A stretch of DNA of 64,000 nucleotides from CBDCMJ01 sp965218875 (GTDB lineage Bacteria > Chloroflexota > Dehalococcoidia > Lucifugimonadales > UBA3495): NCBI GenBank assembly GCA_965218875.1, contig OZ244707.1, positions 1,612,001 to 1,676,000 on the forward strand, read 5' to 3'. The notes beneath the pieces were generated by a model. It worked only from the letters and a program-made list of their open reading frames with translations. It was not told where the DNA came from and searched no databases. Positions 55,609 through 62,200 of this stretch are shown piece by piece; position 1 is the first letter of the stretch; the number at the start of each line of letters is the position of its first letter. Position numbers and translations under genes: made by a program.

Positions 55609-55820
55609 CCGGGCCTTCTTCTCCGGCCCGCCTGGGTCCCGGTCCGGTGACGAGTGCATCCGTGTGGGCCGGCCCCGCCGGCGCCGGTCTCGGCCCGACA
55701 AAGGGCTGCCTGCCCCGGCCGCGCTGGCCATGACCCGCCCGGCGGCGCCCAAACCCGCCCAACATCCGCCGTCGCGCGCCAGCCGTATAACTCTATAACT
55801 GACCCCAGGCTGGCGGGTTT

Positions 55821-56861
55821 ATGCGCTACCCATGGGCCAATTCTTTATTGTTCCTGTTCTTGGGGATCGAGTTGGTCACGGGATTTTTCGGCCTGGTCTC
55901 CGGGTCTTCCGACCGGGCGATTTTCCTGCAGCTTCACCGCGTTGCCGGCTACGGCCTGGTGGCGGTGTTGGTCTGGAAGACGGCCAACGTCGCTGCGTCG
56001 CTGCGGTGGCGGCAGGCCAGGACGGCAGGGGCCGTCACGGCCCGGGCCGGGTGGATGGCCCTGACGGCGCTGCTCCTGGCGACGCTGGCCCTGGGCATCG
56101 CCTGGTCGTGGGCGGGGCCCTTCTCCTGGTGGCTCTTTAGCGGCGTTAGCTGGCACATCTACGTCGGGGTTGCCCTGGTCCCCCTTCTGCTGTGGCACTG
56201 GCTCTACATGCGGAGGCCGTCCGGCAAGGGTTTCTCCGTGGAGCGGCGCCAGTTCCTGCGGTTCGCCGGGACGGCAGTGGCCGGTTTGGCCGCCTGGCAG
56301 GCTTCCGAGGGGTTGGTCCGGGCGGCCAATCTAAGCGGCGGTTCCCGGCGTTTTACCGGCTCTTACGAGGCGGGCAGCTTCTCCGGCAACGATTTCCCCC
56401 GGGTCTCGTGGTTGAACGACGCCCCGGAACGCATCGACACCCAGGCGTGGACGCTGAAAGTGAGCGGCTCCGCGGCCAGCCCCCTGGCGTTGACCCACCC
56501 GGAGCTAGTCACGGACCGCGAAGTGGTGGCGACGCTGGACTGTACCGGCGGCTGGCACTCGACGCAGCAGTGGTCGGGCACTCCCCTTTCCGACATTCTG
56601 GACCGGGCGGGGCCGGACGCCTCGGCCCGGAGCGTGACCGTGAGGTCGGTGACGGGATACTACCGCCGCTTTTCCCTGGAGGACGCCAGGGGCTTCCTTC
56701 TGGCTACCCACGTCGGCGGCCAGCTTCTCTCCCATGGCCACGGCGCACCGGTGCGCCTGGTGGCGCCGGGACGGCGGGGATTCGAGTGGGTCAAGTGGGT
56801 GACCGAAATCGAGGTTGGCGAGGCCCCGGGTTGGTGGCAGCCCCCCCTGCCGCTGCAATGA
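55821..56861 (+). CDS. membrane cytochrome b-like domain fused to a sulfite oxidase-type molybdopterin domain
   Basis: A 346-residue fusion. Residues 1-125 have four membrane spans (LLFLFLGIELVTGFFGLVSG, GYGLVAVLVWKTANVAASL, MALTALLLATLALGIAWSWA, YVGVALVPLLLWHWLYM) and histidines (LHRVAGY, WHIYVG, WHWLY) that could bind heme b. Residues from about 165 form an oxidoreductase Mo-cofactor domain; the Mo-ligating Cys is in VVATLDCTGGWHSTQQW. SVERRQFLRFAGTAVAG sits between them and looks like a former Tat signal. It resembles MsrP/YedY-MsrQ combined in one chain. The substrate might be sulfite or oxidised methionine; unknown. Confidence 0.85.
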   Translation: MRYPWANSLLFLFLGIELVTGFFGLVSGSSDRAIFLQLHRVAGYGLVAVLVWKTANVAASLRWRQARTAGAVTARAGWMALTALLLATLALGIAWSWAGPFSWWLFSGVSWHIYVGVALVPLLLWHWLYMRRPSGKGFSVERRQFLRFAGTAVAGLAAWQASEGLVRAANLSGGSRRFTGSYEAGSFSGNDFPRVSWLNDAPERIDTQAWTLKVSGSAASPLALTHPELVTDREVVATLDCTGGWHSTQQWSGTPLSDILDRAGPDASARSVTVRSVTGYYRRFSLEDARGFLLATHVGGQLLSHGHGAPVRLVAPGRRGFEWVKWVTEIEVGEAPGWWQPPLPLQ

Positions 56862-57137
56862 GTCGGGGCCGTTGCCTTCGCCAGCGGAGCCGCCCCACGG
56901 TTTTACAGGCTGGAATTGCGCCGGGATAACCGTGGCCGCCCGCCGGCGGAGCAACCCCGGTCCGTGTGCTATGATTTCACCCTAGTCCGAAGCTGGGACT
57001 ATTTCCGCGCGCTAATCCTGCCGTCTGCTTTCGGGCGTCTATTCTTGGGCGCCTAATCCAGGATGAAAAAGGTCTGCAGCGCGGGTTGCCGCAGCCCGGG
57101 GCCCGACAACCGGCCGCAAGCAAAGGAGAGTCCTGCC

Positions 57138-57959
57138 ATGGCGTTTGAGAACCTGATTTATCAGCGCGAGGGCCCCATCTGCTACCTGACGCTGAATCGC
57201 CCGGAGAAGCTGAATGCCCTCAACGCCGCGCTTCTCGGCGAGCTCCGGGAGGCTTTGGCAGTGATAGAGGCGGACCCGGAGGTACGGGTCGCCATCCTCA
57301 CCGGCGCCGGACGGGCGTTTTCCGCGGGGTTCGACATCGAGCGGCCGGCCGGCGAGCCGGACCTGCACCAAGTGCCCGCCGACGACCGGCGGGAGCATCT
57401 GAAGGGCCACATCGACACCTTCATGACGATATGGAACCTGGGCAAGCCGGTTATTGCCGCCGTCAACGGCCTGGCGCTGGCGGGGGCCTGCGAGCTGGTG
57501 CAGGTCTGCGACATCAAAATAGCGTCGGAGCGGGCGGTGCTGGGAGAGCCGGAAATACGTGTAGGCCTGGGCCCGCCCTTCCTCATCACGCCGTTCAGCG
57601 TCGGACCGATGAAGGCCAAGGAGTTGCTGCTGACCGGGGACACCATCGACGCCCACACCGCGGAGCGGCTGGGCATGATCAACCAGGTGGCGCCCCACGA
57701 TGAGCTGATGGGGGAGTGCGAGAGGGCCGCCCGCAAGATCAGCGCCATGGCCCAGGTAGGGGTCAAAATGACCAAGCGAGCGGTCAATCGGGTACTGGAG
57801 GGCATGGGCTTCTTGGCCGCCATCGAACACAACCTGGAGCTGATGGTCCACTTCGAGACCAGCACCAGCCCCGAGATAGAGGAGTTCAACCGGGTGCGTC
57901 GGGAGCAGGGGCTCCGGGCGGCCCTAAGCTGGAGGGACGCCCGTTTCCGGGACCTCTAG
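57138..57959 (+). CDS. enoyl-CoA hydratase/isomerase family protein
   Basis: A 273-residue crotonase. The oxyanion hole and cofactor region are visible: AGRAFSAGFDIER and ALAGACELVQVCDI. Both catalytic glutamates of classical hydratases appear to be present, in AGACELVQ and GEPEIRVGL. ATG 57138 (MAFENLIYQREG) has AAAGGAG upstream; the frame extends to 57063 without family similarity. It ends four bases into the convergent dehydrogenase gene. Substrate not determinable. Confidence 0.9.
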   Translation: MAFENLIYQREGPICYLTLNRPEKLNALNAALLGELREALAVIEADPEVRVAILTGAGRAFSAGFDIERPAGEPDLHQVPADDRREHLKGHIDTFMTIWNLGKPVIAAVNGLALAGACELVQVCDIKIASERAVLGEPEIRVGLGPPFLITPFSVGPMKAKELLLTGDTIDAHTAERLGMINQVAPHDELMGECERAARKISAMAQVGVKMTKRAVNRVLEGMGFLAAIEHNLELMVHFETSTSPEIEEFNRVRREQGLRAALSWRDARFRDL

Positions 57960-58852
57960 CCTCCCCGTTTGACCTCGACCTTGGCCAGCCTCTCCAGGAA
58001 GTGAAGTATGGCGGAGTGGTCGGCCTCACTTTCCCCTTCGTTGACCAGAGACCCCAGTATCTGTTGCAGCAGGGCGGTGACCGGCAACGGCACGCTCAGT
58101 TCCTGGGCCGTCTGCAGGACGTTGCGCAGGTCCTTCTGGTGGAGGCGGACGCGGAACCCGGCCTGGAAGTTCCGGTCCAGCATCATGGGCCCCTTGGCCT
58201 CCATGACGGCGCTGCCGGCCAGGCCGCTGCGGATGGCGTTGAACACTTTCTCCGGGTCCACTCCCGCCCGCTGCGCCAGGACCAGGGCCTCGCTGAGGGC
58301 CTCGATGTTGGCGGCGACGATAATCTGATTGGCCAGCTTGGTGACGCCGCCGGCGCCCACGTCGCCCGTTAGCACCACGTTTCCGCCCATGGTCTTGAGC
58401 AGATCGTAGCATTGGTCGAAGACTTCCTGTTTGCCTCCCACCATGATGGCCAGGGTGGCGTTGATGGCTCCCGGCTGGCCGCCGCTGACCGGGGCGTCCA
58501 GCATCTCCACCCCCTTCTTGGCGCACTCGGCGGCTATCCTTTGGGAGACCGAGGGAGCGATGGAACTCATGTCGATTACTATGGAACCGGCGGACGCTCC
58601 CTCCAGGACTCCGCCGGGGCCCAGGATCGCCGTCTCGGAATCGGCGGAATCGGGCAGCATGGTAATGATCTTGTCGGTTGCCTCAGCCACCTCCCGGCTG
58701 GAGGCCGAGCCGGCCGCGCCGTCGGTGACCACCTCCTCCATGCTGTCCCCCACGATGTCGTAGACGGTGAGGGAGTAGCCGGCCTTCAGCAGGTTCTTGG
58801 CCATAGGCTTTCCCATAATCCCCAGTCCGATGAATCCGATCTTCTCCGGCAT
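57956..58852 (-). CDS. beta-hydroxyacid dehydrogenase (3-hydroxyisobutyrate/tartronate semialdehyde reductase type)
   Basis: A 298-residue NAD(P)-dependent dehydrogenase. The Rossmann motif is IGFIGLGIMGKPMAKNLL (GLGxMG), the substrate motif LDAPVSGGQPGA, and the catalytic lysine is in GGVTKLANQIIVAAN. The family oxidises 3-hydroxyisobutyrate, glycerate-like acids and related compounds. It could connect with the acyl-CoA mutase pathway about 40 kb away, but there is no direct link. ATG 58852 starts MPEKIGFIG. Confidence 0.88.
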   Translation of the reverse strand: MPEKIGFIGLGIMGKPMAKNLLKAGYSLTVYDIVGDSMEEVVTDGAAGSASSREVAEATDKIITMLPDSADSETAILGPGGVLEGASAGSIVIDMSSIAPSVSQRIAAECAKKGVEMLDAPVSGGQPGAINATLAIMVGGKQEVFDQCYDLLKTMGGNVVLTGDVGAGGVTKLANQIIVAANIEALSEALVLAQRAGVDPEKVFNAIRSGLAGSAVMEAKGPMMLDRNFQAGFRVRLHQKDLRNVLQTAQELSVPLPVTALLQQILGSLVNEGESEADHSAILHFLERLAKVEVKRGG

Positions 58853-59016
58853 ATCCTCTCTCCTTGGCGCAGCCTAGCCAGGAAAACTCTACCACACCGC
58901 GAATGGGTAGACTACCGGAGACCCCGCCTGTTGGTAGTCGTTGACCCTTGGGGGAGAAACGCAGCATAGCCCTCTTGCTGCCACTCCCAAGGCCCCACTC
59001 CGTTAGTGTTCCCAGG

Positions 59017-59034
59017 GGGAGGGAAGTGCAAAAC
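59017..59034 (+). repeat. left member of the 18-bp perfect inverted repeat bounding the small-gene element
   Basis: GGGAGGGAAGTGCAAAAC, exactly inverted at 63519-63536. Read inward, both ends continue with xGA. The sequence outside differs between the two sides beyond a few Gs. Confidence 0.75.
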
Positions 59035-59039
59035 AGAGA

Positions 59040-59084
59040 CTCGCCGGAAACCTGAGCGCCCAAGTCCTCGGCGTCCTCGTTCGC
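59040..59084 (-). repeat. tail motif copy A
   Basis: Minus strand: GACGCCGAGGACTTGGGCGC then TCAGGTTTCCGGCGAGTC. It follows the stop of the small membrane protein gene (59091) and matches the tails at 60726 and 61537; the TAG seen there is CAG here. Confidence 0.8.
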
Positions 59085-59090
59085 CCCGGC

Positions 59091-59225
59091 TCAGTCCGGG
59101 ATAACGACAGTCCAGTTCTTCCAATACCGGTACGCCTTGAACCGGGCGTAGAGGTCCCGAGCTGGGTACGAGAGAGCGACCAGAGCGATGACACCGAGGA
59201 AAGCAGCTATGAGTGCCTGAGCCAT
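59091..59225 (-). CDS. small single-span membrane protein
   Basis: A 44-residue protein: MAQALIAAFLGVIALVALSY is one membrane span, followed by a basic tail (ARDLYARFKAYRYWKNW). ATG 59225 has GGAGG six bases upstream, which is good evidence of translation. No family recognised; size and charge would suit a holin-like or regulatory membrane peptide, but that is speculation. It is the leftmost gene of the small-gene element. Confidence 0.7.
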   Translation of the reverse strand: MAQALIAAFLGVIALVALSYPARDLYARFKAYRYWKNWTVVIPD

Positions 59226-59321
59226 GACAACCTCCTGCGTGACGCAGCCGGGAGGTTGACAAACTCCTACTGAGGGGAGTAAGGTGGGACTGTTTCGAGT
59301 GTCAGCCCCCAAGGCTCCCGG

Positions 59322-59354
59322 AAGCCCCCGCCTGTCAGCGGGGGTTTCGTCATT
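59322..59354 (+). terminator. intrinsic terminator-like hairpin
   Basis: GAAG, stem CCCCCGC, loop CTGTCA, stem GCGGGGG, then TTTCGTCATTT. It reads as a rightward terminator. No plus-strand gene lies just before it, so it may insulate the element. Confidence 0.6.
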
Positions 59355-59419
59355 TGTGGGGCCATACTACCAGACCTTGCGGCCGAGGATCAAACCACTA
59401 CGGCCGCTGGTAGTGCCGA

Positions 59420-59445
59420 ACACAGACTCGCCGGAAACCTGAGGG
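59420..59445 (-). repeat. tail motif copy B (partial)
   Basis: Minus strand: TCAGGTTTCCGGCGAGTCTG, then TGTTCGGCACT. It lies just after the gene 59462-59788. Only the downstream half of the motif is present. Confidence 0.65.
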
Positions 59446-59461
59446 AATTTATTTAAGTTCG

Positions 59462-59788
59462 CTACTCATCGGGTATATCTTGTCTGATCCTGTCCGCTAG
59501 CAGCCTGCCCCTGCCCTTCGGTACCTTATGGACCCTCACGTCTGACGTCGCGCCGCCCTTAGTCTCAACCGTGATCGTAGCGTTGAAGATACCGGTGTCG
59601 ATTCGCACCGAGGCGACCCGGCTGATGCGAATCTCGTCCTGAACGGTCCGCAGGCCCAGCCACTTCCGCTTCGTGGTGATGACCCGTGCGCCATCGTACT
59701 GCATCTGGTCGGGGAAGATGAACTGGGTCAGGGTGAAAAGGAACCAACTTGCCTGGATACGGGACGCCGACACTTTTATCGCTTCCAT
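59462..59788 (-). CDS. hypothetical protein with PH-like (bPH) features
   Basis: A 108-residue protein. The pattern GARVITTKRKWLGLRTVQDE, then IRISRVASVRIDTGIFNATI and TVETKGGATSDVRVHKVP, resembles bacterial pleckstrin-like domains (YdbT/YdjF style); the match is by pattern only. ATG 59788 overlaps the end of the upstream gene (its TGA is at 59795-59793), with GAGGGG about ten bases upstream. It forms an operon with 59793-60137. Confidence 0.6.
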   Translation of the reverse strand: MEAIKVSASRIQASWFLFTLTQFIFPDQMQYDGARVITTKRKWLGLRTVQDEIRISRVASVRIDTGIFNATITVETKGGATSDVRVHKVPKGRGRLLADRIRQDIPDE

Positions 59789-59792
59789 CGGC

Positions 59793-60137
59793 TCATTCCC
59801 CCTCACCGGCGTTGGCCCTTGGGTTCCGTCCTAATTCCCGGCGCCGGGCCAATTCCTCCTCACGCTGGCCCCGAAGCTCCTCTCGATTGCCTTGACGTTC
59901 CTGTCGTACCTTCGCGGCGGCTTCTGCTGCTGACCGTGCCGCCTTCTGTTCCTGTCCTCTGGTTCTGACGGCTTTCTCCAACGCGAAGGCAAATATGAAG
60001 GGTACCGCCGCGATCCCAAAACCAGTGATGACGGCATGGATGTCCTGGAAGGCCCACTCTGCCCTAACGATCAGAACAAACGCCACTACTACGCCGAGCG
60101 CAGCACAGACAGCCGAAAAGAACCAGACAACGCTCAT
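59793..60137 (-). CDS. small membrane protein with charged helical tail
   Basis: A 114-residue protein with two membrane spans (VVWFFSAVCAALGVVVAFVL and ITGFGIAAVPFIFAFALEK) and a long, strongly charged helix (RQERQGNREELRGQREEELA). No family recognised. ATG 60137 has AAGGGG before it. The reading frame continues upstream to 60275 without support. It is followed immediately by the PH-like gene, so they are co-translated. Confidence 0.65.
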   Translation of the reverse strand: MSVVWFFSAVCAALGVVVAFVLIVRAEWAFQDIHAVITGFGIAAVPFIFAFALEKAVRTRGQEQKAARSAAEAAAKVRQERQGNREELRGQREEELARRRELGRNPRANAGEGE

Positions 60138-60297
60138 GGGGAACCCCCTTGCAGTAAGGATCAGGCTAACTCTGCGACAAGCGGCCCGTTCCAGGCGCAA
60201 CCACAAGGGGGCACGTGGCCCATCCTTATCCACGGGTCGCGCCAGGGAAACGAGCTCGTCGCAGAGCAAACCCAAGTTACCGAAGGCCGGCCATGCC

Positions 60298-60320
60298 TGT
60301 CAAGGCTTGCTGTACGATTT
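60298..60320 (+). repeat. leader repeat, copy 1
   Basis: TGTCAAGGCTTGCTGTACGA followed by TTT, matching 61231-61253. This copy lacks the TATAAT that follows in copy 2. Confidence 0.8.
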
Positions 60321-60432
60321 GCCGTTTCCTGTCCTGCCGGCCCAGAAGGGACGGAGGTTCCAAGAACGGTCGAATTGGCCCTGGGGTATCGGGCTTGTGG
60401 TAAGATAGCGTAGCTAGGAAGCTAGCCATCTT

Positions 60433-60464
60433 AAAACAGCGAAACCCGGTGCACTAACACCGGG
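60433..60464 (-). terminator. intrinsic terminator-like hairpin (leftward)
   Basis: Minus strand: CCCGGTG, loop TTAGTG, CACCGGG, then TTTCGCTGTTTTAA. A seven-base-pair perfect stem with a T-rich tail. It would stop leftward transcription before the minus-strand genes at 59462-60137. Confidence 0.6.
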
Positions 60465-60570
60465 TCTCGGCGGGGTACTGTGGGAGGGACGAAATCAACT
60501 CCCATGCTACCAGCCCTAGACGAACTGTGTCAACGGCCTCCGTCGGCTTCGCTGAAACGGAGGTCTTTTC

Positions 60571-60750
60571 ATGGGAACGCTAGACGACTGTGACAGGGAA
60601 GAGATCAAGCAGGCCGTGGAGAACGCGCGAGGTCGGGACCAGATCCAGCAACTTTCCGCTGTGTTGGCCATGGCTGACTTTGACTGGGCAATTCTCAAGG
60701 CCCTGGGGATCGTGGACAACGGCGAGGACGCCGAGGACCTGGGGGCTTAG
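60571..60750 (+). CDS. small hypothetical protein ending in the tail motif
   Basis: A 59-residue acidic protein (MGTLDDCDREEIKQAVENAR ... DNGEDAEDLGA). ATG 60571 has ACGGAGG eight bases upstream. The last residues, DAEDLGA and the TAG stop, lie in tail motif copy C, shared with the unrelated protein at 61297-61560. No family recognised. Confidence 0.6.
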   Translation: MGTLDDCDREEIKQAVENARGRDQIQQLSAVLAMADFDWAILKALGIVDNGEDAEDLGA

Positions 60751-60762
60751 GTTTCCGGCGGC
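60726..60762 (+). repeat. tail motif copy C
   Basis: GACGCCGAGGACCTGGGGGC then TTAGGTTTCCGGCGGCTAC. Overlaps the end of the 59-residue gene. Confidence 0.8.
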
Positions 60763-60851
60763 TACGCTGTCGGCGTCTCGACTGATGACTATGGCAGGAC
60801 ACCAACGCTGGAAACCGACTTTGCCCCACGAACTGTAAGGAGTAAGAGAAC

Positions 60852-61160
60852 ATGACCATGGATGACACTAAAGTTTACCAGTCCATCCTGGCGGCAACGA
60901 TGAACGGGGCCTTGTCTTGGGAGGATTCGGGCTCTGCCTTCTCCGCGTCTATAGGCCCAGCGACAGTGCGTCTTGGGGGCACTGCCGAGAGTCCTACGGT
61001 AACTGTAGAAGCTCTCTCCGGACAGTTACATAGTTGGAGAGGTAGTCGTGCACGGGATTTGCGGGACGCTGTTATTGAGTCTCGCCGCCGGAACCAGGCC
61101 GCTCAACGCGATGCGGAGATTCAGGCTTTTCAAGATGCGCTACGCGAAGTCGCAAGCTGA
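60852..61160 (+). CDS. hypothetical protein
   Basis: A 102-residue protein (MTMDDTKVYQSILAATMNGA ... FQDALREVAS) with a charged C-terminal helix (RARDLRDAVIESRRRNQAAQ). No family recognised. ATG 60852 has AAGGAG nine bases upstream. It lies between two genes that carry the tail motif but has none itself. A hairpin (GACCACC ... GGGTGGTC) follows at about 61169-61191. Confidence 0.6.
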   Translation: MTMDDTKVYQSILAATMNGALSWEDSGSAFSASIGPATVRLGGTAESPTVTVEALSGQLHSWRGSRARDLRDAVIESRRRNQAAQRDAEIQAFQDALREVAS

Positions 61161-61230
61161 TGGTAGCGCGACCACCTTTTCTAGGGTGGTCATAGCTGCG
61201 CCCTCGCGTTGCGGCTTGCTCCGCTCATGT

Positions 61231-61296
61231 TGTCAAGGCTTGCTGTACGACTTTCCCTCTCCTGTATAATGGCGGCGAGGAGACAGGGGGTGACGC
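61231..61296 (+). promoter_or_regulatory. leader repeat copy 2 with a -10 element
   Basis: TGTCAAGGCTTGCTGTACGA (61231-61250) repeats the sequence at 60298. A perfect TATAAT follows at 61265-61270; TTGCTG at 61240-61245 may serve as -35, although the 19-base spacing is long. The gene starts at 61297 with AGGGGG before it. Confidence 0.55.
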
Positions 61297-61560
61297 ATGG
61301 CTATGACTGGGGACATAGAGCGGCGGGTGGAAAGCCTGGAGGAAATCGCCAAGTACCACGAGGCCCGGTTGAACGCACTGCAATCGATCGCGGAAAAGTT
61401 GCCGCCACTGCTGGAGCGCATGGACGCCAGACTGGAGCGCCTGGAGCGCATGGAAGCGGGACTGGAAGAAATCAGAAGGGATGCCGCCCAGGCTCAGCGG
61501 CTGTGGGTGCGGCTGGCCCAGCGGTACGGGTGGCTGGACGCCGAGGACCTGGGCGCTTAG
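61297..61560 (+). CDS. small coiled-coil protein ending in the tail motif
   Basis: An 87-residue, strongly charged helical protein with heptad-like Leu spacing (RVESLEEIAKYHEARLNALQ, LLERMDARLERLERMEAGLE). It ends DAEDLGA at tail copy D, identical to the end of the 59-residue protein at 60571-60750 although the rest differs. ATG 61297 has AGGGGGTG upstream. Function unknown. Confidence 0.7.
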   Translation: MAMTGDIERRVESLEEIAKYHEARLNALQSIAEKLPPLLERMDARLERLERMEAGLEEIRRDAAQAQRLWVRLAQRYGWLDAEDLGA

Positions 61561-61613
61561 GTTCCGGCGGCTACTCCACCTTCCGGACCATCCAGCGCAT
61601 CAGGTCTTCGTTC
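61537..61613. repeat. tail motif copies D (plus) and E (minus), head to head
   Basis: Plus-strand copy D: GACGCCGAGGACCTGGGCGC then TTAGGTTCCGGCGGCTAC. It is followed at once by minus-strand copy E, whose minus-strand reading is AACGAAGACCTGATGCGCTG then GATGGTCCGGAAGGTGGAGTAG. The two form a large imperfect palindrome between convergent genes. Confidence 0.75.
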
Positions 61614-61848
61614 CCGTCTGCGACTCGCCCTGCCGGAGCCGGTCGAGTTCGTTATGCCCTTCCCAGGTCAACCTAACCATTTGGCCCTGGGTAAGACGTA
61701 GGTACCCAGCCTCGCCGCAGAGTTGGATGTGGTACTCCACGTCTACAGGGGAATAGCCCTCAACAGTAGGAGTTTCCAAGATATGGCCATTCCCATTCAA
61801 CTCTGCGTATTCCAAGACCCGTTGAATCAGTGCCATGCGGCGTTTCAC
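61600..61848 (-). CDS. DUF2513-like small protein, copy 1
   Basis: An 82-residue protein with the DUF2513 pattern: VLEYAELNGNGHILETPTVE, YHIQLCGEAGYLRL and VRLTWEGHNELDRLRQGE. It is a clear relative of the neighbouring protein at 61887-62138 (VDVEYHIQLCGEAGYL versus DEIDYHLDLCHEAGFI). The family is common in phages and mobile elements and has no assigned function. Its last codons and TGA fall in tail copy E. Confidence 0.75.
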   Translation of the reverse strand: MKRRMALIQRVLEYAELNGNGHILETPTVEGYSPVDVEYHIQLCGEAGYLRLTQGQMVRLTWEGHNELDRLRQGESQTGTKT

Positions 61849-61859
61849 TGTGTCCTCCT

Positions 61860-61895
61860 ACTCAACCTTCCGTACCATCCAGCGCATCAGGTACC
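61860..61895 (-). repeat. tail motif copy F
   Basis: Minus strand: ACCTGATGCGCTGGATGGTA then CGGAAGGTTGAGTAG. The TGA in ACCTGA is the stop of the gene at 61887-62138. Confidence 0.75.
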
Positions 61896-62138
61896 CTGAG
61901 CGCGAAGCCGCTCCAATTCCTTGTGGCCAGTCCAAGTCAACGCGCTCGGGTAGAATGTCCCGGAAGTCTCCTGGCCTCTAATAAACCCCGCCTCGTGGCA
62001 GAGGTCTAGGTGGTAGTCGATTTCGTCCGACGTGTGCTGGGGGAACTCCGGGACCGCCAGAAATTTCTTCCCGCCGGTCTCGTCGCATTTCGCAACGTAC
62101 TTTAGGATTGCCTTGACCAACCCTTCATTCAATTCCAT
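61887..62138 (-). CDS. DUF2513-like small protein, copy 2
   Basis: An 83-residue protein (MELNEGLVKAILKYVAKCDE ... LTWTGHKELERLRAQGT). It shares the YHLDLCHEAGFI and LTWTGHKELERLR blocks with the protein at 61600-61848, so the two are diverged paralogues. ATG 62138 lies 13 bases left of the transposase stop. Its stop is in tail copy F. Function unknown; the family is associated with mobile DNA. Confidence 0.75.
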   Translation of the reverse strand: MELNEGLVKAILKYVAKCDETGGKKFLAVPEFPQHTSDEIDYHLDLCHEAGFIRGQETSGTFYPSALTWTGHKELERLRAQGT

Positions 62139-62147
62139 ACTGCCCTC

Positions 62148-62200
62148 CGGCTACTCGACCTTCCGGACCATCCAGCGCATCAGGTCTTCGTTCCCCTCCA
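62148..62200 (-). repeat. tail motif copy G (end of the transposase gene)
   Basis: Minus strand: AACGAAGACCTGATGCGCTG then GATGGTCCGGAAGGTCGAGTAG, in the transposase frame NEDLMRWMVRKVE and stop. Copies E and F reproduce this sequence outside the transposase, in other frames. Confidence 0.8.

Larger units (their letters stand above)
60138..60570. other. intergenic region with leader repeat and minus-strand terminator
   Basis: Holds the first copy of the leader repeat at 60298-60320 (TGTCAAGGCTTGCTGTACGA), a small inverted repeat TAGCTAGGAAGCTAGC at about 60411-60426 and a hairpin at 60445-60464. No gene is visible. Confidence 0.6.

Noticed and set aside
57039..57851. 270-codon minus-strand frame opposite the enoyl-CoA hydratase
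   Set aside because: Antisense shadow; the plus-strand crotonase has clear motifs and a ribosome site.
58683..59063. 126-codon frame joining the tail motif to the dehydrogenase region
   Set aside because: It arises because the tail copy at 59040 has CAG instead of TAG; the frame then overlaps the real dehydrogenase gene.
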